Origin: Otis tarda
Taxonomy: Eukaryota > Chordata > Aves > Otidiformes > Otididae
NCBI GenBank assembly: GCA_026413225.1
Contig: CM048557.1
Span: 41,161,371-41,225,370, forward strand
DNA: 64,000 nt
Direction of reading: 5' to 3'
Below are positions 39,617 to 50,869 of this stretch, piece by piece. The notes under the pieces were generated by a model. It searched no databases and was not told the origin of the DNA. It saw nothing but the letters and a program-made list of their open reading frames with translations. The position numbers and the translations under genes were made by a program. Position 1 is the stretch's first letter. Every line of letters starts with the position of its first letter.

Positions 39617-39699
39617 GAGACATTCCACTGCATGTTAATATACGGGAGACGTGTGATTCTGGACAGCCCGTTGTGATCTCACAGCCTCAAAGCGATGCA
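39617..39699 (+). CDS. NUBPL: NUBPL exon 10
   Basis: This 83-nt exon completes the split glycine and encodes [20 protein letters not shown] followed by [13 protein letters not shown] with the following NIRE and SGQP is the C-terminal Mrp-family block found in all NUBPL proteins. The acceptor is gatacag and the donor is GCA|gtaagt, and it ends in phase 0. In people a known NUBPL variant, c.815-27T>C, weakens the branch site before this exon and causes exon skipping. Here the exon likewise sits behind a poor pyrimidine tract. Skipping it would remove 83 nt and shift the frame. Confidence 0.97.
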
Positions 39700-40680
39700 G
39701 TAAGTTTGGTGCACTACACTTAAAAGAACAAAAAGCCCTCCCCTAGAAGTGAATGAAGAGTGCTTTTCGTTATTACTGTTTGAAAAGAAATGTGTATCTG
39801 AGTGTAACGTAGGGAAATAAAGTGAAAGAGGGTAGTATCATCAAGTAACTCTGGCCCCCTTCATTTTGGAATGCTCGTCAGTCATTCTGCTTCTGTGGGT
39901 GTGTTTTTGTTTAATTAGCCGGAATCATTGAAAATAGTGAAGATTTGATCCAGGTTCTGGCACTCCAAGAAAAGGAAGGTCAGTGTCAAGCCTCATGAGA
40001 CCTTGCAGCTAATGTAGGTCGTCTAAAACCGTCGGTTGAGCCTTTGGTAATTGAGCCTGGAAACTGTCAAAGGGTCCTATCCAAAGATGTTTGGAATAAA
40101 ACCTGCATATTGTCAGTATCTGGGTTGTTTTCAGCAGGAAATGGAGCAATTCACAGACAAGAGGAAGTGGATTTTTCAGTGCATTTACCGTAAAATTTTA
40201 TTGCCAAAGGAAAATATGAGTTGTTGAGGTGGTGGGAGTCAAACATGCAAGTCTGTAAAGAAAAGCAGTTGCACATATAAAACTTCATTAACACCGATAG
40301 ACTAAAATTTTCCTGGCTAGTATTTTCTTTCTCCTCTGCTGAAGTTTGTCTGCTGGGCTCTGTAGGGCAGAGTGTTGTCTGCCACATTGTGTTTGCACAG
40401 TATATGGTACGATGCAGCCTCACTCTTGACTGCTCTGCTTAGATGTTACCATAAAAAAAAAAATGCTGATAATAGATGGTAGAGTCAATTAGAGATAAGG
40501 TAGAACGTACCTATGGTACATTCTAATATGGCTAACCTTTCTAATACCATGATTGCAAGGCGCATGCTGAAATATTTTTTTGCTTCCCACTCTTTTAAGA
40601 GGAAAAAAAGAAAGAGACGGAAGGGAGGGATTAACACTGTTAATCCAGTGCTATTAACATACTGATCATGATTCCAGAGG

Positions 40681-40685
40681 AACAG
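40681..40685. repeat. Target-site duplication AACAG (left of LTR A)
   Basis: The five bases match the five directly after the other LTR end at 41830-41834, as expected from retroviral integration. Confidence 0.9.
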
Positions 40686-40872
40686 TGTTGTAGTTCAGCC
40701 CCAATTGGGACCAGACTACACAGTCTTTCTCTCACTCTCCCCACCCTCCGAGAGAATAGGGAGAGGTAATACAAGAAAAAAAACCAGCTCGAGGTTTGAG
40801 ATAAGGACGGGGAGAAAATCCTTAAAGTTACTGTTACGGGCAAAACAGACTTGACTTGGGGAAAACTATTCA

Positions 40873-40878
40873 TTTATT
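40873..40878 (-). terminator. Poly(A) signal of LTR A
   Basis: AATAAA on the minus strand, followed in that direction by a T/G-rich stretch (gtctgttttgccc). It marks the probable R region end, with about 190 nt of U5 after it. Confidence 0.6.
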
Positions 40879-41072
40879 ACTAAAACTGGCAGGATAATGA
40901 GACAGAGAACAAGATGACCTCCCTCCACCCCTCCCTCTTCCCAAGCTTAACATTTTCTCTACTACCTTCCCCTCCTCCGAGTGGCACAGGGGGGAAGAGG
41001 GAATGGGGGTTGCAGTCAGTTCATCATGCGTTGTTTTACACCGCTGCTTCATCATCAGGGGAAGAACTCCTC

Positions 41073-41338
41073 ACATTCCTCCCCTGCTCCGTTGTGGGGT
41101 CCCACCCATACGCCACAGTCCTTCGTGAAACTGCTCTGGTGTGGGTCATCTCTTCCACAGGGTGCAGTCTCTCCAGAACGGCTGTCCCAGCAGGACCTTC
41201 ACGGGCCACAGCCGCCTTCAGGCATCCACCTCCCCCGGTGTGGGGTCCTTCACAGGCTCCAAGTGGATCTCTGCTCCTCCGTGGACCTCCATCGGCTGCA
41301 GGGGGACAGCCTGCTCCACCATGGTCATCACCACAGGC
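41073..41338 (-). repeat. Degenerate minisatellite inside LTR A
   Basis: Units of about 40-55 nt are built around a CCNRTGGNNG...GGAGCAG core and are diverged from each other. They are collinear with the array in copy B. Boundaries are approximate. Confidence 0.6.
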
Positions 41339-41367
41339 TGCAGGGGAATCTTGGCCAGGAGCCACAT
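41218..41367 (-). other. 49-codon ATG reading frame in LTR A
   Basis: An ATG frame beginning MWLLAKIPLQP and ending GEVDA then TGA lies over the internal repeat array. The frame at 62331-62480 in copy B has the same length and stop. Between the two I count eight base differences in 150, giving four amino-acid changes and three silent codons, and no indel. The repeat region is GC-rich and open in several frames on both strands, so openness alone proves little. I know no protein like it. Confidence 0.3.
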
Positions 41368-41647
41368 TACTCCTCCCCCTCCTTCTTCACTGACCTTGGT
41401 GTCTGCAGCCGTTCCTCTCACAAGAAAAGTTCTTCACAACAGGGTGGCAGACGCCTCTCGGAATCTCTTCACATCATCCACCTCATCTCTCCACTTCTTG
41501 CAGCCGAGTTGGGCCCAGTTGGCCGCCTGGCAAGAGGCCAGAGGGTGAGGCCTGCAAGGCCTATGAGGCCTGCGCCTCCCCCTCTGTGCCTCTGCCCTGG
41601 CTCAGCTTCTTCACATCTTCTCTCTTTTTTTTTTCTGTTTTCCCCTT

Positions 41648-41655
41648 CTTAAATA
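41648..41655 (-). promoter_or_regulatory. TATA-like box of LTR A
   Basis: On the minus strand the bases read TATTTAAG, at the same place as in copy B, about 175-180 nt inside the LTR start. An ATTGG (inverted CCAAT) lies about 37 nt upstream; the CCAAT half of the CCAATTGG found in copy B is mutated here. Confidence 0.6.
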
Positions 41656-41829
41656 CGTTATTGCAGAGGCTTTATCACAGAACATTCCGCTACCAATCAG
41701 CTTGGCCTTGGCCAGCAGCAGGTCCGCCCTAGGCCCGTCCGAGTCCACTGAACAAAGGGGAGCAACTTCTAGTAGTTTCCTGCAGAAGCTACCACCTTAG
41801 GCCCCCCCTCACTAAACAAAACCACAACA

Positions 41830-41834
41830 AACAG
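41830..41834. repeat. Target-site duplication AACAG (right of LTR A)
   Basis: This is a perfect direct copy of 40681-40685. Confidence 0.9.
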
Positions 41835-44800
41835 TGACAGTCTTAAAACTGTAATACATCATTTTGTTTTAAAAGAGAAGCAGCAGCACTATGGCATGTT
41901 GATTTCCAATTGAATGCAATTATTTTTGCTAGGCTTGGGCGAGGCCCAAGCTGATCATCTGTGGAATAATGCGATCTTGAGTGTAGGTCCTTGTGAAAAG
42001 GAACCATTCTAATCAATACTTTAGTTTCTATCTGTAAAGTCTAATCAGCAGTTCTGAAGGTTTGAATAGGTGCATGGCTTAGGTCAAAGTTGAAGCAAAA
42101 CAGCTGAGCAAAACTAAGATGGAAGGCTCACGGCTCACAGTATCTAAAATCTATAATAACCAAGAGTCTGTAGCCTGCAAGACTATAAATCTAAAAATAC
42201 AGACATGTAGGATAGCGTTCTGAAAATTAAAAGAGACAAGAAAGTCTGTTGTGTTGCCATCTGTTCCTCCTTGGACTGTGTTCTTGGTAATGAAGGGAGG
42301 GGTTATAAGCACCATTTGTGGCAATTAAGTTAAATATGAAGAGGAATAAAGATTGACAAATACGTGTGACTCTGGGGAAAACTTTTAATATTCTTCTCTG
42401 CCGTTGTGTCTGTAAGATAATAATTCTCCTTAGAGAATGAGGTTTTTTTAGATATCACTAATCTCTACAGAATGAAAAAGAACTTCCCTTTATCCCTGTT
42501 TTGCTTCTTATTTTAAAGACAGAGAAAATTACTGTTGTTCTCTTATATTTTAAAAGAAAAATTAAATTCTTAGCACATAACTGGTGGTAGGAGAGGTCAG
42601 ATAAGGTCAGATTCTAATCTTTAATACATGACACCCATCGACATGTTTCTCAAATAAACTAAAATTGTGGCTATTCATGCATGAACAATCACAATTTTTC
42701 AGATAGAGAACAATGCATGCAGAGCTACTGAAATTATCTCTGCTCTTGTCCCTTAAATTTACAGGGTTTTTTTTTTGTACAAAATTCTGAGCTGTTTTTG
42801 TTAGAACACACTTACAAATCAAATACAGAATCATAGAACTGATATAATAGCTAGCAGATTCAAATAGTGGGGAATAAGGATGGTGATTGACTTCTCAGAA
42901 ACCCAGCATGCTGTCACACCTTCTGAGCTCTGTCAAGACTAGAATAAAGGGTGTTTCTAAAATATGTTAGCTAATACTTTTTTAGCTAACACACCTGCAC
43001 CAGGAGTGCAATGTGCCTTACTGATATATAAAAGTATAGCTCTCACTCTGCACTAGAATTTTAAAATGTGTAAGCAAACTTGTCTAAATTCATTATTTTA
43101 AAGCTTAGACGTAGTTGATGGAAAAGGGAAGTTTCCATTTCACAACTGGAAAGGAAATTATTAACAACTCAAAACAACCCTTCCAGAAAAAAAAGAAAAT
43201 TAGTTGTAGAATTTTGCATGTGTGATAGAAAGCTCTTCCTCAGGGAAGGCACAGAATACGCAAGACTCATCTACTTATGGAAAGGGCTGACTATATAGGT
43301 AAATGATGTGAAAGTTTAATGGCTGGAGTTCTCTTCTTGTGAAGCTTAAGACAGTCTCCATGGAGAAATAAGCAGTGCTGGTAAAATGATTTTGCTTTCG
43401 GTATAATATTCTCTACGTTAGTGTTTCTGTCAGCTTAGTTGTTTAAATTGTGGCTTTTTTTAAACACTCTTCGTTGACAAAACTTTGTTATGTGCTGTAG
43501 GAATGGAATATTGCTGTACTCACATGTTAGCCTAAATGGCAAGGGCTGGTCGAACAGCAAGAGAGCAGACACACCACGGCAACTGGGAGTGATCTAAGAT
43601 CGTCTACAAGAAGCTAATAATTTCATAGTTTAATCAGCAGTGCAGACTTACCAGACCCTTCTGGAGATAATTGAGAGTCTTGGGAGCATTTCCTTCTCCA
43701 TCAGGCTGTGGAGGTGGATTGGCTGACCAGGGCTTCATTTTTTTCTTGCTCAAACATAACGAGAGTGTCTCTAGACAGCAAAAGCTAGTGAAGGAAAATC
43801 AGGAATGCTGCTAAAATGGTAGAATAGGGAAAACAGTAGGGAAAAGCTAGAATAGAAAAATCAGGTGGAACTGATCACGCTTAGATGTAGGGGAACCTCC
43901 TAGGGATCATGAGAAGGAACCAGCAGCAAAACAGGTGTTCAAAAGAAGCATCCTGAAATTTGCAGGTAAGAGGGCTGGAAACACAGTAACAGATACAGAA
44001 TGTGATCAACTGCAGTGGAGTAATTCTTCTACCAAATGAGTGTTTAAATGCCCGGTGAACTCTCCATCAACGCTGCGGGAAAAGGTAAGTAGAGGTTCCT
44101 AAGAGATCTTCTGTCCGTGAGCGCAAAACCCAGAGAGGTATGGGACAGTTGGTGGTTATCTTGTGAGGACTTCCTGCTGGAAACTTTTGGGTGTATTGCA
44201 ACCTTGATGGCACAGTGTATTGGTTAATACCTTGCTAGAACTGATAGGCTAGCTGTGACCATTGAGCACCAAACTCCCATCTGTCTCAAGATCAAAGACG
44301 CAGCTCAAGCAAGTACAAAATACATTTGCTGTACCAATATGTGTCTGTTCACCTTCTGAAAACTAGGGAGTCTTGTTGGGATAGACATTTCAAGGAAGAG
44401 ACACGCTGGAGGCTGAAGCAAGCGGTAGATGTTGCCTCTCATCTTATTATCTTGGGAATGAGGTGATAATTAAAAAAAAAAGGATTTTGGAGGATAGATG
44501 ATACACCTCTAAGATTCAGCAGGGATAATGTATTCAAGACAGCAAAGAAGTCATGAAGGAATGGAGTTTAGATTTAACCTTCTTTCCCTTCTCCATTATT
44601 AAAGAGACAGTGAGTGAGCCCTCATGGCAGAAAGTATGAACAGGATGATTGCTTTTGGAAAAAACCCAACAAATTCCAGAGAACATGTAATGGTCAGTTA
44701 GTTTCTTAGTTTTTTCTTGCCACATACTGTTATAGAAAACATTTGGAATCTATTAAGGAAAAATACTTTGAATTCACCCTCTTGTTCCATAAAAATCAAG

Positions 44801-47800
44801 TGGAGTATATTGGGAAAGCAGGGAAGATGAAAGGGTGCAAACCCAGGGAATCATATATAGCTTAGAGTGTTGGATCCCCAGATCACACAGCCTTTTGCAG
44901 GTATGCACAGACTTACATGCAGTGTGCTGAGGAATTTATGACTTGGGTAGGAGAAGAGCCAAAGTCGTCCAGGAGCAAGGAAACCAGGACCTGTGGCTGG
45001 AAAACATGTTTAATGTCATCCTGTCCAGCTGGTGATAAAGACTGGTGTATGATACAAACCCCACATACTTCTTGAGGGAGGTTCTGTTACTGTCTAGTTC
45101 ACATTTAACAGTGTGAAATGTATTCAGCCCTCTTACAGATTTCATATACTTGTATATATCGGTAGAGGATTTTGAGGCCAGTAAATTGCACACAGATCTA
45201 TAAGGGGAGAGAAAAAGCCAAGTCAGGTGGAAAATAGGGGCACAAGGCATCAGGAGTCTGATGTAACAAAGGAATGTAAGTCTAGTTAAAAATCCATTTT
45301 CAATTAAATTAGAAATGTTGCAGACCTTACTGTGGTATTATCCAAAGAGACAGGTGGACTTTGTATTCAGAAAGACTTTTTGTAGAACTCTATGAAAGGA
45401 TGGTGTACGAGTAGAGTGAAAATGTACAGCCTTTTAAAGCTTGCAAGAAACGTTGGAGAAAAATTGAAGTAGTGGTAGCAAATAGTGTTTGCTGTTGTTT
45501 AGCTGTCATCAGTAATTCCATTTAAAGAGTGGTCTCTCCAGGGTGTGATATCTTTAAAATAAAAGCAAACCCTGAGGAATGCTGCGTGATATGATTTGTA
45601 ATATGCCTTATCATCAAGGCTTGCTTTGAACGATCACAGTAACATTTGGTATGTCTAGGTTCGGATCCTTCATTCAGGGTGTGGATAGTACAATGCATCG
45701 TCAGACCCTCCTTTATGCTTCACTCTGCTGAAGAAAATGCTGGGTGGTAGGATAGTCTGTTTGAAGGATGTTACTATATTGCATTTGAATTGCACTGTTC
45801 TACTTAACTACGTTATCTGGGCAGGATGTCTTTTTTGATGTACATAATGGCACCTGAGTGATGTACATGCAGAATGGCACCTTGGGGCTAGCAGTATTTC
45901 CCAGCTGAGGCTCCCTCAGAGGGCGGCTCGGCTTTTGCAACTGCTGATATGTAGGATTAACAGGAAATTTCCCATGAGCACTAAGGATTGGTTTTGAGGT
46001 GTTAGATTCAGAAAGCATCTGGTTTACCTACCCATCTCCTCCATTTCATATTGTAATTTATGGACTGACTTTTATCGTCTCATTAAGTCCCTTTTCTGGG
46101 CTGAGACTCCATTGCAGCTTGGCAGGAGTTGCCAATACATGCAAAGAGGGATCTTAAGGTAGAACTGCCCAGAGGAGGACAGAGTGGGAAAGGCTCTCGG
46201 CCTCTTGCTGCAATCAAGAATTTATCTGGGTGACATGAAGCTTTTATCTGAAGTGGAAGCTCATTTAAAGCTGTGTTTATCATCATGCTTTTAGTGCCTT
46301 CTGAGTTGACCACAGTAAAATACAGACATCGGAGGGCAGCTCCAGTCATGCACTGAAGGTCGGAGTTTTGTCAAAGTAACAAGCAATTTCCATGGAAATT
46401 AAAGCTATTTAAAAATCTGATTGAACTGGAAAATAGAGCAAAGAGAGTGCTAACAAAGAACAAAAGCTATCACCTATCATTAGTTTCATGCAGATGGTAG
46501 CTAAGTCTAGTATATGTCCTTTTGATAGTCACTATTTGATTAGTTGCTAGCTTCCTTTAGCCATGAATGAAGTATAAGCCCCTAACAGCTCAGCTGAGCA
46601 GATTTAATTACCTTATCGTTCTTTACAGGTATAGTAGCATCCACAGCATTTGATTTTCCAGACGATTTGGACTTGCACAGATTCTTGCTTGTATTGCTGA
46701 GCTAGATAATGCATCTTAATTGTCTTGGAGCCTTCTAATCACAAATAGAAACCATGTCACTACTGGGATTTACACTCTGTAGTGTACTTGGCCTGCACCC
46801 AAGTGCTGGGATCAGTATGCTTTTTCTGAGTTGCTGGTCTGAAGTTGTTCACATGCAGTGGTTTGGATGAAAACGAATATGCTATCACCTCTGACCTGTT
46901 TTGACTTTGTTGATGGGTAAATTGTATTCTATTCGTTGCACTAGACACTGGAATTCACTGTAGTGAGCTGTTCGCAGGCTATGATCTGCGCTTCAGTGAG
47001 AGGCAAACTAGCAGGTCAAGCCAACCAATCCAGTCCATGAGAGCAGGGCAGAGTCAGCTGTGACCTGTGCGGTCAGTTTGCGGTAATCTTAGCAGTCATG
47101 CATATTTCCCTCATGGGTAAGATTTTTAGGGAGAATAAAATGCCATAACTGAAAGGCTCACATTTCTCTAGCATTACTGTATGGCTTAATTAGTTGAGCT
47201 AATAGAAAGACTTGCAGTTTAAATGTACCCCATGTCTGTTATCCCATGACAGAGTAATGAATCAGGATCTTCTGATTATTTAGGATAAGTAGAACTTTTC
47301 AGTCCTTTTCCTGATGAACTTGAGGTCCCAGTTTCCTACTCTATGATCTGTGCTGCCTTTAGTCACTTCATCAGCTACCATGCCCTCTCAGTCCTAATGA
47401 GGTTTGTGATTGAGTTAAAGAATGCTGCGCTCTTCTTGCAGTGTTTGTACCAGTGTTTGAGAGGTGAACAGTCTCTCACGTGGCCATTATCTGGCTCTTT
47501 TGACTCTCTGAGTGTCACCTTCCACCGCTACCTCTGCCTTCCCCAGTGCTGCTTTCAGACTCCATCTAGACAGTGTTTGTATTGAACAAGTCTGGTCTGG
47601 TTTCAGGGCATTCTGTCTTTCGGTGTGCTTTTCCTTCATCCTCTCAAAGCAGGGAGAATGTTTGGCTTCCAGCTAGCTGATGTATAACTGTTAAATATAA
47701 AGTCGTCCATCTGCAAAAAAATGCTTTCAGAAAGACAGTCTGTAAACCATTCCTTTAGAGCTTCCAAACCATAAAGGGAAAAGCTGATCTATAAAGTTCA

Positions 47801-50800
47801 CTTTTATCCTATTAAAATGAAAATGTTTGTGAGTGGTGAATAAGAGCTCATTCTTTACTTTTTCTCCTCTGGTTTTCCACCCAAAAAGGAAATTAAAAGC
47901 CCTCTCCATTTTCAGTTGCAACCCATCTTCTTTTGCTTAGTAATGGTGGAGTAAACAGCTGAACCGACCTGTGCTCTCTGTCTACAGATGCCACATTGAA
48001 AAGATCATGAGTAGGAGAAACCATTCAATACATGTAAGGTTGTTTTTATGTAACGCAAGGTGTATTGACAGTCACTGAGATTCCATTTAGGCCTTTCACT
48101 TATGTTGATTGATAGGTCCGCCCCATAGCTGAGTGATGTGTTCAAAGATAGGAAACTAAGGCTCAAAACAGTTGATTTTGTCAAAGATAGGTTACTGGTA
48201 GAGTTCTGTAAGGACACGTATGAACTGGTGTGTTCAACATGTAAAGCAGTGGTCTAGGGAAAAAAAAAAAAGGTTGCTTAGCAGGTAAGACTGATTGCTG
48301 ATAACACTAGGGCTAGGAAATACTGGCATGCTGGCTACAAAGAGTTGCACCAGTATCCTCCTGTTATGAACAACAGTTCAGCTACTTGGCAAATGAGAGG
48401 CCAGTGCACATCGTGAAGTTGTTGCCCGGATACTCATTAACAGTGTTTTTTGGGGAAAAAAAAAAAAAAGATTTTATTGGGATCTTGACATAGGGTAGCA
48501 CTTACACAAGCAATCAAGTCTCCCAAGCAGGATATCTGGTTGCTGTCTGGATGGTTATGAAAGTCTGTGTTCCAAGGACCCTTGCCAATGGTGTCTTTAG
48601 CTGGATCAAATGAAACTCCCTAAAATGCTGTTTAGCTCAGTTTTAACAGTGCAGCTAGTTTGTGGTCCTGTATGACTACTACAGCATATGCATGATCCGT
48701 TGGTGCTGATTATCTTGATTTATGTGCAGAACGTCTCCTGCCTTAACTATGTACAAACAACTGTCCTGTGTTACTATTTCTGCACCTACAGGAACAATTT
48801 CTACATTTTTCTTTTTATAATTCTGTGTACAATTTGGTCAGCTCTGGAGCAGGAACAGCCTGGGCAGTCTCTAGGAGGGGCCAGATTTTCCATGCAGGTT
48901 GTTAATTGACTCATTAACACACATTAATTGATCTGTGCAAAGCGGGAGCTGCCTGCAGGACTCTTCAAGGTAGTCCTAAATTCCCACCTGGAGCACTCCT
49001 ACACCTATTAGTCGAGTACTTAACTGCAAAGGCAGCTTGACTTCAGTGAATCACCTTACTTCAGGTTGGTCCATTATCTCATCTAGGCAAGTGGCTAGCA
49101 GGGGTGTAGCCAGACCACCCAGGGAATGAATAGCTAAGTGTGGCGAATGTTGCACAGCTGTGCTGCCCAGCCGCACTGCAGTTTTACCCGTGGGCCAAGT
49201 TTGAATTTCATGCTTGTAACTTAAGTTCTATAGTTCTTGCCACAAAGTCACATATATGGGAGAAAACAATTCTAGGTTGGTGTCTGCATTCTTTACAAAC
49301 TCAGAAAATTACTTTTAGTTTTAAGGTGGTGTGAGCACTGAGACTATGAGGTGCTGAGGTTGGGAGTGCCAGAAGAGAAAACCCTACAAGCCAGGAGCAA
49401 ACCCTAGAAGAGAGGAGACCCTGCAAAGGGCTGCTGCTTGGTTGAGACCAGTGACAGCTGGTGCTAGTGGCCTAAGTGAGAGACAGACCTTCTCTTCCTG
49501 CCCCTCAAGCCTTGGACTCAGGCATTTGTCAGTTTGTTTGCTATTTTAAAGGCTCATCAGGGATACAAGGTCTAACTTGAGGTTAGAGCCATCTAAGAGT
49601 GCCGCAGGAGGCAGGAGAGACCAGCGCGGTAGGGAATATTGTGGTGATTTCTTCTAGTAAAACGGGCAAGGTTATCAACATGGGCTCCATATGCAGACTT
49701 ATTTGAGGCAATGAAGATGTAGCTTGATTGCAGTCTAAAAAAGTAAAAGTAAGCTGAATATCAGGAGAGTTTTCTGTTGTACTAGACAAATCCAGAATGT
49801 GATGCACCAGCTGGAAATTGAAGCATGACAAATTCAAATTATAGACAAGGTGTACGTTTTTAACAAGTAACCTCTGGAACAACATACAAGATATATATAT
49901 TCACACTTAAAGATACTCTTTTAGTTTAAAATCTGTCAAGATTGGAGACCTTTCTAAAAGGCGTGTTCCATTTAAACTACAAGTTGTTGAGCTTGGTGCA
50001 GGAATTACTTGGTTTCATTTTGCGGTTTGTTCTGTGTTAGACTTTAGGCAGTGTTTTTATATATGTCTCTTGACATTAAATTTCTGAGTACCTGGTGTTA
50101 GACTGATCATGGTCCTAGCTGTGTCATGTTTTTTGAGATATTAAAAGAAGTGTGCTTATTTGGGTCACTCCTGACAGTCTTACAGTTCTGTGCTCTTTTG
50201 CTGTATGGATTCTAGCATTGTGGAATTCTTAACAACACACGCTTCAGTCTTTTAGAAAAATGTCTTTTTTTAAAAAAGAGTTTAATTTTTAATGTCTGTG
50301 TAGGAAATTCTGTAGTTTAGTCTCGCCCATAGTGAATTAATTATCTCAAAAAATAGGGTTTTTTTGAAAGTATCATTGTTTTCTCTGATTCTCTATCTTA
50401 ATCCTGTCCATGGTGCATGTCAGTCTTCAGGGTGAGGGAAGTTTATAACCAATAGTACCTGTGGGTCTAAAGACTCTCCTTCCTTCTCAGCACTTCTCCT
50501 CCAGAAGAGTATTGATTCTGTTTGCTGTTTAAGACAGATTGTTCAGTGAAGTTCTATTCTCAGAATAATACCCAAGTTAAATTTTACACACCCACCCTCT
50601 CCCCATATTTTAAATAATACTTGTATTTATTTTATGTATTAATGCACTATTTTTCCTAAACACATAACTGGCTAAATCCAACCTATTTATTGTAACATTT
50701 TTCTTTTTCTTTGAAGGTACGTGAAAGAACATATACCTAACAAGTTGTAAAATACTCCTTTTTATAGAAAACGAGAGGTGCTAAATACATATTTCTGTTT

Positions 50801-50806
50801 TTACAG

Positions 50807-50869
50807 GCTAAAGCCTATCTAAAGATAGCTATGGAAATAGTAAGACGACTGCCAGTACCTCCTGCTTGA
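50807..50869 (+). CDS. NUBPL: NUBPL exon 11 (C-terminus and stop)
   Basis: The last 63 coding nucleotides encode AKAYLKIAMEIVRRLPVPPA and the stop TGA at 50867-50869. The AKAYL...A.E.VRRLP helix is the usual C-terminal end of vertebrate NUBPL, with the last few residues variable between species. The acceptor is tctgtttttacag, and the exon starts in phase 0, joining SDA of exon 10. The five exons together give 148 residues, close to the size expected for the C-terminal part of the roughly 320-residue protein. Nothing is truncated or shifted. Confidence 0.97.
   Translation, partial: AKAYLKIAMEIVRRLPVPPA

Larger units (their letters stand above)
40686..41829 (-). mobile_element. Solo LTR of an endogenous retrovirus, copy A (antisense in NUBPL intron 10)
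   Basis: This is a complete LTR with no internal retroviral sequence next to it. On the minus strand it starts TGTTGTGG and ends CTACAACA, with 6-bp inverted ends, and it is bracketed by a 5-bp target duplication AACAG. It matches copy B at 61865-63009 along its whole length. In the sense of the LTR it has an ATTGG motif, a TATA-like TATTTAAG box (41648-41655), a GC-rich repeat array and an AATAAA signal (40873-40878). The 5-bp duplication and TG...CA ends suggest an ERVL-like group, but this is inference. It most likely formed by recombination between the two LTRs of a provirus. Opposite orientation to the host gene is the usual state of intronic LTRs that persist. Confidence 0.93.
39700..50806 (+). 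other. NUBPL: NUBPL intron 10
   Basis: This 11.1-kb intron has donor gtaagt and acceptor tctgtttttacag. It contains solo LTR copy A in antisense at 40686-41829. The rest (41835-50806) is AT-rich to mixed sequence with short A runs near 48259 and 48458. I see no other recognisable transposon and no further exon. Several weakly GC-richer patches (about 47340-47580 and 48930-49560) show no family resemblance. Confidence 0.85.

Noticed and set aside
40981..41652. Open frame of 223 codons antisense to LTR A, with a 238-codon counterpart at 62147-62863 antisense to LTR B
   Set aside because: The GC-rich repeat array has few stops in any frame, so several frames on both strands are open at once. 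The two long frames use different reading phases over the matching region and their starts and ends do not correspond.
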